Part shown: piece by piece, positions 22,717 through 28,745 of the stretch
Numbering within the stretch: the stretch's first letter is position 1
How the letters are laid out: every line of letters starts with the position of its first letter
DNA from: Prolixibacteraceae bacterium
GTDB taxonomy: Bacteria > Bacteroidota > Bacteroidia > Bacteroidales > Prolixibacteraceae
Direction of reading: 5' to 3'
NCBI GenBank assembly: GCA_003457135.1
Contig: DMSQ01000063.1
Coordinates: 1,756-30,500 of the forward strand
Length of the DNA: 28,745 nt
Translations under genes and position numbers: made by a program
Notes under the pieces: model-generated
The model's database searches: none
Told to the model about the DNA's origin: nothing
The model's input: only the letters and a program-made list of their open reading frames with translations

Positions 22717-24894
22717 TTATTTTCCGATAGCGCTTGGGTTCACTCCGAACTGATCTTTAAAAGCCCGGCTAAAATGAGAGAGATTTTTAAACCCAACAGC
22801 CCAGGCTACTTCTGAAACATTCATGACCGTTGTTTGCAGCAGGTTTTGAGCCTTGTATAATCGTAAAGTCCAGAAATAATCGATAACCGATTTATTGGTG
22901 AGTGATTTGAATTTGCGGTACAGTTGAGAACGGCTCATTCCAAGTGTCCGGCTAAGCTGATGAACATCAAAGTTGTCGTCACCCAGATTCTCCTCCATGA
23001 CCAACCTGATTTTTTGTATAAATGAGTCCTCCAGGTTTTCAGGCAGGTTGTCAGTAAGTACCTGCTCTCCGGCGGCATAACGATCATGTAAAATATGCCG
23101 TAATTCGATCAGCTTTCTCAACCGGATGATCAATTCTTCCTCGTTAAACGGTTTGGCCAGATAATCATCAGCGCCTTTGTCCAAACCGGTCAACCGTGAA
23201 TCCATATCGGCTTTGGCAGTCAGCATGATCACCGGAATATGGCTGGTGCGGATATCGTGTTTCAAGATATCCAGCATCGAAATTCCATCCAGCACGGGCA
23301 TCATTATATCACTCACAATGATGTCAGGAATATGATCAAATGCCTTCTGAAGCCCGGTTTTTCCGTTGTTCGCAAATTCCAGCCGATACTGTTTTTCAAG
23401 TAATGCTTTCAAGTAAAGTTTCAGGTCCGTGCTATCTTCAACAACCAGTAAAATAGGCAGGTCGCCGGTGAAAATTACACTTCCTGTGTAGCTCTGTTGA
23501 ACATCCTCCTGATTAGAAACAGATACTAAATCTGCCGGAGGTACAGCTTCATTCGGAATGATTTCCTTTTCAGGGGCATTATTCGTCACAGGTAAAAGTA
23601 CGATAAAGGTAGTTCCTGATTCCACCGAACTGATTACACGAACCGAACCTCCAAGGAGCTTCACCAATTCTTTAACCAGCGCCAGTCCAAGTCCGGTGCC
23701 ACCTTCCTGTGTTACCTGATCCTCTTCAACCCGGAAAAATCGGTCAAATATAAACGGCAATTGTTCCGGCGGGATTCCCGGCCCGTTATCGCTGACTTTG
23801 ATGACAAATTCATTCTGTTCTTTCATCTGACCGGCATACAATTCCACCGTTCCATTGCAAGGCGTATATTTTAACGCGTTCGACAGCAGGTTCGAAACAA
23901 TGTACATGATTTTTTCCTGATCGAAATCCATCATGAAATGCCTGTTTTCAGGCAAAAAATTCAACTGGATGTCCTTTTTTTGGGCCAGAGAGATAAATGA
24001 ACCGGACAGATATTTCAGATAACTGATTATATCAGACTGAAAACTATGAAGCGGCATTGCACCTGCCTCCAATCTGGAAAGATCAAGCATTTGATTTACC
24101 AAAGCCAGCAAATTTCGGGTTTGATTCTCAATCTTTACCGTACCTTTTTCCATCCATTCCTCCGGATTGGTTTTAATCAGATTAGTCATTCCCTGAATGA
24201 TGGTTAAGGGAGTGCGAAACTCGTGGGTAATGTTGGTGAACAGCTTATTCTTGGCTTCGTTCAGCTCTTTCAGTTTATTGGCTTCCAGTTGTTCCAGCTT
24301 GCGCTGCTGGGCAATGAAGCTCAGTATCAGAAAAAGCGCCAATCCTGACATGGATAAAGTGTTGATCATGAAAAGTATAGAATTGATCTTTGGCGTTAGT
24401 GAGGCCGGTGCTGAAAAGAAAGAGCTGAATAGACCGGATATGATCACTATAAAAGTAAAAAGGAGAAAACTGGCAAGCGAAATTCTGGAATCCTGTAAAG
24501 GAACCGTACAAAGCATTAATGCCAGACAAACAACAATCAATCCTCCCGAAGTAGCAATGCCACCTAAGTGTAAAATAGTTATCAATGTACCCATCAATAA
24601 AATAATCATTTGAATGAAGTATGTCAATTTTATTTGCCTTTTTATCCAGGGTGTCACAAACAAAGAAGTAATCAAGACAATAGCAAGAAAATATCCGTAT
24701 CCGATAAGAACTTTTAGCGCTTCAGGTGCAAAAATCAGGAAAGTAGGTGTCAAAATTAATACATGAAGCAGTGCATAAGCCGTACCGACCCACATTTGTA
24801 CCTTGACAGTTAGTTCTTTTCGGTCACATCCGGGATAGTCGTTGAATCGTTCTACCCATGCCATTATTTTCTGAAGAAGAGGTTTTCCTTTCAT
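22717..24894 (-). CDS. Hybrid sensor histidine kinase / response regulator / AraC regulator with membrane sensor
   Basis: 725 residues. Residues 35-200 contain about six hydrophobic segments. HisKA follows with the phospho-acceptor His224 in FTNITHEFRTPL, then an HATPase domain (MYIVSNLLSNALKYTP, DNGPGIPPEQLPFIFDRF, GGTGLGLALVKEL). Next is a receiver domain from about residue 480 (LLVVEDSTDLK, phospho-acceptor Asp in IIVSDIMMPVLDG, MLTAKAD, KPF), and a C-terminal AraC HTH over the last 100 residues (FDVHQLSRTLGMSRSQLYRK). This resembles the hybrid two-component systems of Bacteroidota but lacks the large periplasmic beta-propeller/Y_Y_Y sensor, so the signal must be read in or at the membrane. 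All phosphotransfer residues are present. Target genes are unknown; no SusC/SusD pair is in view. Confidence 0.93.
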   Translation of the reverse strand: MKGKPLLQKIMAWVERFNDYPGCDRKELTVKVQMWVGTAYALLHVLILTPTFLIFAPEALKVLIGYGYFLAIVLITSLFVTPWIKRQIKLTYFIQMIILLMGTLITILHLGGIATSGGLIVVCLALMLCTVPLQDSRISLASFLLFTFIVIISGLFSSFFSAPASLTPKINSILFMINTLSMSGLALFLILSFIAQQRKLEQLEANKLKELNEAKNKLFTNITHEFRTPLTIIQGMTNLIKTNPEEWMEKGTVKIENQTRNLLALVNQMLDLSRLEAGAMPLHSFQSDIISYLKYLSGSFISLAQKKDIQLNFLPENRHFMMDFDQEKIMYIVSNLLSNALKYTPCNGTVELYAGQMKEQNEFVIKVSDNGPGIPPEQLPFIFDRFFRVEEDQVTQEGGTGLGLALVKELVKLLGGSVRVISSVESGTTFIVLLPVTNNAPEKEIIPNEAVPPADLVSVSNQEDVQQSYTGSVIFTGDLPILLVVEDSTDLKLYLKALLEKQYRLEFANNGKTGLQKAFDHIPDIIVSDIMMPVLDGISMLDILKHDIRTSHIPVIMLTAKADMDSRLTGLDKGADDYLAKPFNEEELIIRLRKLIELRHILHDRYAAGEQVLTDNLPENLEDSFIQKIRLVMEENLGDDNFDVHQLSRTLGMSRSQLYRKFKSLTNKSVIDYFWTLRLYKAQNLLQTTVMNVSEVAWAVGFKNLSHFSRAFKDQFGVNPSAIGK

Positions 24895-24969
24895 AAATGC
24901 TTTTTCACGATCAAGCTAAAGTTACAAAATACTTTTCATATAAATACCAGATATTCAGACTGTATATGG

Positions 24970-25947
24970 CTAAAAATTAAGCACCTTCAATAACTCAATC
25001 CCATCCTTTTCCGACCACCGATCCAGAATCATTTCTGTTTCAGCGAAAGCAATCAAAAAGCCGCCACCACCCGAACCCAGGAGTTTAATAAAAACCTTTT
25101 CGACTACCGCATCTGAAATAAATACCTGGAAATTGCCAGGAATCATTCGCCTGAAATGCTGCAGTTGAAAGTGAATCAACTGCTCCAGATAAAGAAAAAA
25201 GTATTGATGATTACCTTTCAGTAAGGATTCGATACAACCATTGTTGGCTGGTATAAACTGCCTTTCAAAAGCCAGTTCAAACTCAGGAAAAGTGAATTGT
25301 TCAATGAAATGCTGCACCAGCGGGCCTGTTGCACCTGTGGTTTGGGTATCAATCAAAGCGATTGCCAGGTCCGAATTGCCCAAGTCAAAATCAAGCGGAA
25401 CAATCTGCTTTTCAGCGTTGATTAAAATCGGCCTGTTCAGGTACGAAATCAGCGGATCGAGGCCGGAACTACGGCCGTGGAAATAGCTTTCGAGCAAGGA
25501 AAAATCAGCTTTCAATAATTCAGGAGTAAGTTTCTCTTTTGGAACAGAAGTGGCTGCATACCGGCTGAAAAGCGCCGCTACCAATGCTCCTGAACTGCCA
25601 ACACCATATTGCTGCGGAATATTGGAATTGAAGAACAAACCTCTGGAAAGATCATTTCCCAGACTTTCCAGATTAAACGAAAAGTGCAACTTCTGAAAGG
25701 AATCGCCCGATTTCAGATACTCATAAAACTTTCGGATTCCGGCAGTACTTTCCAAATGAGAGTAATCCGGATCAAAATCCAGAAAACCCGAAAACCTGGG
25801 GAACGGGACCGATAATGCCATCGCATCGTACATCAGTCCGTATTCGCCAAAGAGAAGGAGTTTTGAGTTAAGAACAGAAGCCCCATCCCCAGCCCTTCCC
25901 CCAAGGGGAAGGGAGTTTGAACTTGAAGATTCAGGTAAGTTATTCAT
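24970..25947 (-). CDS. mvk: Mevalonate kinase (GHMP family) with repeat-derived N-terminus
   Basis: 325 residues. GHMP motifs: KLLLFGEYGLMYDAMALSVP, the ATP loop QQYGVGSSGALVAALFSRYA, HGRSSGLDPLISYLN and LGSGGGGFLIAF. These fit the mevalonate kinase group found in Bacteroidota mevalonate operons, which phosphorylates mevalonate to 5-phosphomevalonate. The first 23 residues (including NSLPLGGRAGDGA) are encoded by an interspersed C/G-rich repeat and precede the normal start of the fold (SVLNSKLLLFGEYG). No ATG exists between the repeat and the fold, so either the extension is translated or a non-ATG start is used. Last gene of the operon, 42 bases after mvaD. Specific substrate is inferred from the operon. 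Confidence 0.86.
   Translation of the reverse strand: MNNLPESSSSNSLPLGGRAGDGASVLNSKLLLFGEYGLMYDAMALSVPFPRFSGFLDFDPDYSHLESTAGIRKFYEYLKSGDSFQKLHFSFNLESLGNDLSRGLFFNSNIPQQYGVGSSGALVAALFSRYAATSVPKEKLTPELLKADFSLLESYFHGRSSGLDPLISYLNRPILINAEKQIVPLDFDLGNSDLAIALIDTQTTGATGPLVQHFIEQFTFPEFELAFERQFIPANNGCIESLLKGNHQYFFLYLEQLIHFQLQHFRRMIPGNFQVFISDAVVEKVFIKLLGSGGGGFLIAFAETEMILDRWSEKDGIELLKVLNF
25877..25917. repeat. CCCC(T)CCC/GAAGG interspersed repeat inside the start of mvk
   Basis: A C-rich stretch containing the perfect hairpin CCCTTCCCC (25893-25901), loop, GGGGAAGGG (25905-25913). It is read in frame as part of the N-terminus of mevalonate kinase. Confidence 0.65.
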
Positions 25948-25989
25948 TAAAATCCATTTTAAAAAGCCATAATCTACATGTACCGATTT

Positions 25990-27084
25990 TTACTCCCCTC
26001 CTTCGGAGGGGTCGGGGGAGGCTTGTCTGGAAGGGGGTTTGGGGGAGGCTTCCGGTCCTATTCCTATCCCATCATCAATCCACTTCCCATCCTCACAAAA
26101 TGTAAGTAGTTCACGTTCAATAAAAGTTCTCACTTCCAATTCGTTCTCCTGAAAATAAAGCAAATGAATATTTGGCCCGGCATCAATAGTGAAACAAACT
26201 GGTATTCCGGATTTTTCACGAATCTGCCTGATTCTATTGATCAGTTCCAGGCTATTCGGTTTCAGTAAAATAAACGAAGGATTGGAAGTCATCATCATCG
26301 CATGTAAGCTCAACGCTTCATTTTCAACTACAGCTACGAATTTTTCCTGATCACCTGTGAGCAAGCTCAGATAAAGTTCATTGATATTTTCGTGCGCCTG
26401 GGCAATGCGCGAACGCTGATAAATGTGATCAGTCATCAGTTGGTGTCCGGCTGAACTTGACACTTCCTTCGTCCCCGAATCAACCATCAAAATAGCATCA
26501 CGAAGACCTGAAAACACCGGAGAGATTCCTTCTGTAACCGGAATAGCATATTCGTCGCCTGACGTTTCAAACAACTGGGTTTTTCCCCAGATTGAAAATC
26601 CCGGATACACCGACCGGCAGGCGCTTCCACTGCCCATGCGTGCCAGTTCAGAAGCTTTTTGCCAAAAATCAGGATTACCAGTTTCTTTTCCTGACAATGT
26701 GAAATCAAGTTCGGTCAGACATAAAGCCAACGCGCCAAACGAAGAAGCTGAAGATGCAATTCCGGCCGAATGTGGAAAACTATTGTGACTGCGAATCCTG
26801 AAATTGTATTTACTTACCCACGGCAAGCGACCGGATAGTTGGATGAGGTATTTTTTAATCCGCTCACCGAAATTACTGATCGCACCTTCGAAGTAAAATT
26901 CTACTTTCTGGTCGCTGTCTTTACTCAACTCAACCGATGTTTCAGTAAATGAATTCTGAAGCACAAAACTTAGCGACGGGTTCATGGGTTTCTGAAAATC
27001 ATGTTTGCCCCAGTATTTAACCAGCGCAATATTCGAAGGACACCGCCAATGGCTAAAATATGTAAGTTTTGCTGTGCCGGTCAT
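25990..27084 (-). CDS. mvaD: Diphosphomevalonate decarboxylase with repeat-derived C-terminus
   Basis: 364 residues from the ATG at 27084 (MTGTAKLTYFSHWRCPSNIA), which overlaps the stop of the previous gene as ATGA; a reading from 27117 is longer but overlaps that gene more. Motifs: ALVKYWGKHD near the start, SHNSFPHSAGIASSASSFGA (the ATP loop), RMGSGSACRSVYPGF and the catalytic Asp in FTIDAGPNIHLL. It converts mevalonate diphosphate to isopentenyl diphosphate with ATP. After the usual end of the fold (KWIDDGIGIGPEA) another 18 residues or so (SPKPPSRQASPDPSEGGE) are encoded by an interspersed repeat. Confidence 0.92.
   Translation of the reverse strand: MTGTAKLTYFSHWRCPSNIALVKYWGKHDFQKPMNPSLSFVLQNSFTETSVELSKDSDQKVEFYFEGAISNFGERIKKYLIQLSGRLPWVSKYNFRIRSHNSFPHSAGIASSASSFGALALCLTELDFTLSGKETGNPDFWQKASELARMGSGSACRSVYPGFSIWGKTQLFETSGDEYAIPVTEGISPVFSGLRDAILMVDSGTKEVSSSAGHQLMTDHIYQRSRIAQAHENINELYLSLLTGDQEKFVAVVENEALSLHAMMMTSNPSFILLKPNSLELINRIRQIREKSGIPVCFTIDAGPNIHLLYFQENELEVRTFIERELLTFCEDGKWIDDGIGIGPEASPKPPSRQASPDPSEGGE
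25993..26052. repeat. CCCC(T)CCC/GAAGG interspersed repeat inside the end of mvaD
   Basis: Contains the perfect hairpin CCCCTCC (25995-26001), loop TTC, GGAGGGG (26005-26011), then a G-rich stretch (GGGGGTTTGGGGGAGGC). It encodes the last residues of the decarboxylase. Confidence 0.65.
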
Positions 27085-28019
27085 GGTTGTTGCCGTTTTA
27101 AAATCAGATCGTGCCATTTAAACACGGTCATCAATCCTTTTTTTTCAAAATATTTCCTGACTTCATCAAATGTCAGTTTATTTGACGATACCAGAAAAAA
27201 ATCGCCACCCCAGGCGCCCAGTGATTTAACTTCGCCCTTGAAATCACCAAAATATTCCGGTTTTACCGATATCCGTCCAATCACTTTACTGATAAGTTGT
27301 TCGTGCAGTCGAATCAACAAGTTGAATTCATCCTGATCACGACAAACCGAAAATTCGTCAGTCAATAACGAAATCTCATCAATCATTTGATCAGAAACCT
27401 TTTTTTCTTTCAAAAAAGCATTGACTTCAATCGCTGTCCTTTTCTTTCTGCCCGAATAAACCAGAAACAACTGATCGGCAAATGGATAATTCAGCGAAAT
27501 GCGTTGAACCGGTTTATTTTTAGCATAGAAAATCGGTCCGTCAGCAGTGGCGCAGGCAATGTCGAAACCTGAGCCATTAAAAACCAGTTCATTCAGTTTA
27601 AACGGATCAACTCCGGCCCACTGCGAAAGCAAACTGATCAACGTGCTACTACTGCCAAAACCCCACTCAGGACTGGATTCCAATATCGTTTCGAATTTCG
27701 ATCCAGCCTTAAGCGCGAATTCAGGATTCAAGCTTTTAATGGTTTTAAATATCTGACTTAACGCTTCCGATTTTTCCGGATGGCTTGTATTTCGCACAGA
27801 AAAATCTTCAGAATTCAACTCACACGAGAACCAAACCTGATTCTTATAAAAAGCCAGCCAATGCAACGTATCGGATGAATTTGTATTGGAAACAACCATT
27901 TGCTGCCCAACATTTAACGGCACTGCTATAGCCTTCGCCCCGTGAAGAACCAAATATTCTCCGGTTAGTAGCAGTTTGCCATTGGCGCGATATGTTGAGT
28001 GAGAAGACAATAGTTTCAT
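27081..28019 (-). CDS. GYDIA-family GHMP kinase, probable phosphomevalonate kinase step
   Basis: 312 residues from the ATG at 28019 (MKLLSSHSTYRANGKLLLTG). A longer in-frame reading to 28103 only translates the CTCTGTG repeat (TTENTEKNHR) and is rejected. GHMP features are GKLLLTGEYLVLHGAKAIAV, the ATP loop EWGFGSSSTLISLLSQWA, and GSGFDIACATADGPIFY, which corresponds to the GYDIA motif with Phe for Tyr, and WGGDFFLVSS near the C-terminus. Kinases of this subgroup occur in Bacteroidota mevalonate clusters that have no classical phosphomevalonate kinase, so that step is its most likely role. Its stop overlaps the mvaD start by 4 bases. Role is inference from operon content. Confidence 0.85.
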   Translation of the reverse strand: MKLLSSHSTYRANGKLLLTGEYLVLHGAKAIAVPLNVGQQMVVSNTNSSDTLHWLAFYKNQVWFSCELNSEDFSVRNTSHPEKSEALSQIFKTIKSLNPEFALKAGSKFETILESSPEWGFGSSSTLISLLSQWAGVDPFKLNELVFNGSGFDIACATADGPIFYAKNKPVQRISLNYPFADQLFLVYSGRKKRTAIEVNAFLKEKKVSDQMIDEISLLTDEFSVCRDQDEFNLLIRLHEQLISKVIGRISVKPEYFGDFKGEVKSLGAWGGDFFLVSSNKLTFDEVRKYFEKKGLMTVFKWHDLILKRQQP

Positions 28020-28025
28020 TTTTTT

Positions 28026-28117
28026 ACTCCGTGAAACTCTGTGGTTTTTCTCTGTGTTCTCTGTGGTAAAAAAAATAAACCACAGAGTTAACGGAGTTTT
28101 CACAGAGTTTCACAGAG
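28026..28117. repeat. CTCTGTG interspersed inverted repeat
   Basis: Three CTCTGTG copies (28037, 28050, 28059) are followed by three CACAGAG copies (28081, 28101, 28111). The outer segment 28026-28044 pairs with 28080-28097 almost perfectly. It lies between the HMG-CoA reductase stop and the GHMP kinase ATG, inside the operon. Repeats of this kind are scattered between genes in many Bacteroidota. Confidence 0.8.
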
Positions 28118-28128
28118 AAGTATTTTAT

Positions 28129-28745
28129 TTATTTAATGGTTAACCAATATCCTTCGACGGCCGAAAACGACACGGTTTTATCCTGAAAATAATTCTGAAT
28201 TTCTGCCCGTCTTTCTTCCGGAATATGAAGTTGATTTAAGATATTGCTCAGGTGCATTTTCATGTGGCCATGCTGGATACCAAACGAAACCAGGGCTTTG
28301 ACCGCTCCAAAATTCGATGCCAGTCCGGCTACAGCCAGGTACATCATCAGCTCTTTGGCTGAAGGATTATCCAGAATTTTCATGGCCAGTTTGGCCATCG
28401 GATGAACCGCAGTCACACCCCCAACCACACCAGCCGTCAAAGCCAGTTCGATGCTGAACCGGAACTTTCCATCCTCAACCTGCACATTGGTCAAACCCGA
28501 ATAACGACCGTTCCGTGCAGCAAAAGCATGTCCGCAGGCTTCGATCGCACGAAAATCATTTCCTGTGGCTATTGCCAATGCATCTATACCGTTGAAAATG
28601 CCTTTATTATGAGTCACTGCCCTCGAAACATCGGCCATCGAAATACGGATCGCCTGCTCAAATTTCCGGGCAAACATCTCACATTCCTGAGGCAGTTTTC
28701 CATCAAGCAAATCAGTTACCGGGCATTCAACCCAGGCACGAACCC
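28129..28745 (-). CDS. HMG-CoA reductase, class II type, C-terminal part (start beyond window)
   Basis: About 205 residues are visible, entering at the right edge with VRAWVECPVTDLLDGKLPQE. The sequence VTHNKGIFNGIDALAIATGN, EACGHAFAARNG and the catalytic-His segment FGIQHGHMKMHLSNI mark the second half of hydroxymethylglutaryl-CoA reductase, the bacterial class II form. It reduces (or in some bacteria oxidises) the HMG-CoA/mevalonate couple and is the entry step of the pathway served by the three genes downstream. The N-terminal half and start codon are outside the window. The TTG at 28710 is an internal codon, not the start. Confidence 0.94.
   Translation of the reverse strand, partial: VRAWVECPVTDLLDGKLPQECEMFARKFEQAIRISMADVSRAVTHNKGIFNGIDALAIATGNDFRAIEACGHAFAARNGRYSGLTNVQVEDGKFRFSIELALTAGVVGGVTAVHPMAKLAMKILDNPSAKELMMYLAVAGLASNFGAVKALVSFGIQHGHMKMHLSNILNQLHIPEERRAEIQNYFQDKTVSFSAVEGYWLTIK

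Noticed and set aside
27085..27117. Earlier ATG for diphosphomevalonate decarboxylase
   Set aside because: It would overlap the previous gene by 37 bases and adds residues not typical of the family. The ATG at 27084 gives a standard ATGA overlap.
28020..28103. N-terminal extension of the GYDIA-type kinase containing TTENTEKNHR
   Set aside because: It is a translation of the CTCTGTG repeat. The fold begins at the ATG at 28019.

Overview
The window looks like a chromosomal segment of a Bacteroidota bacterium. The evidence is the class of genes (a mevalonate locus with a GYDIA-type GHMP kinase, a hybrid sensor kinase with a C-terminal AraC domain, a DUF6769-like His-rich protein beside an efflux adaptor, an ORF6N gene). 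Further support comes from TAnnTTTG-type -7 promoter elements in front of several genes, scarce Shine-Dalgarno sites, and intergenic repeats of the CTCTGTG and CCCCTCCC/GAAGG types that are common in this phylum. I cannot place it below phylum. No rRNA, tRNA, CRISPR array or intact insertion sequence was seen. No gene-free stretch exceeds 300 bases; the longest is 17995-18260, in front of pgk.

Layout. 1-1895 (minus): a His-rich exported protein followed by an RND-type lipoprotein efflux adaptor that runs off the left edge. 2022-5075: an envelope cluster with an M23/LysM peptidase (minus) divergent from a two-gene unit (plus) of a membrane-anchored protein with a possible lysozyme-like domain and a NAGPA-type phosphodiester glycosidase. 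5154-6831 (minus): glycosyltransferase and TsaC, overlapping. 6948-7978 (minus): a disturbed accessory patch with a stand-alone HhH-GPD glycosylase-like gene, a broken zeta-toxin remnant, and a 54-residue gene that may be its orphaned partner. 8177-10346 (minus): a DapF-family gene and lysA. In the DapF-like protein both catalytic cysteines are serine.

10543-16860 (plus, with two minus interruptions): sufS and a ThuA-domain gene, then a truncated ORF6N gene and rubrerythrin (both minus), then sufE, a DUF59/SufT-like gene, an inositol-phosphatase-family gene, an unknown small gene and a GT2 glycosyltransferase. 16870-17994 (minus) is holB and 18261-19454 (plus) is pgk. 19579-24894 (minus) holds a secreted M28 peptidase, a small lipoprotein, an exported duplicated-domain protein and the hybrid sensor kinase.

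24970-28745 (minus) is a mevalonate-pathway operon transcribed as HMG-CoA reductase (cut by the right edge), GYDIA-type GHMP kinase, diphosphomevalonate decarboxylase and mevalonate kinase. Together these would take HMG-CoA to isopentenyl diphosphate, with the GYDIA-type kinase the natural candidate for the phosphomevalonate kinase step. Interspersed repeats have entered this operon and appear to supply the last residues of the decarboxylase and the first residues of mevalonate kinase.

The observations I would follow first are the double Cys-to-Ser DapF homologue next to lysA, the zeta-toxin wreck with the HhH-GPD gene against it, the repeat-derived protein ends in the mevalonate operon, and two perfect palindromes (10363-10396 and 12602-12632).
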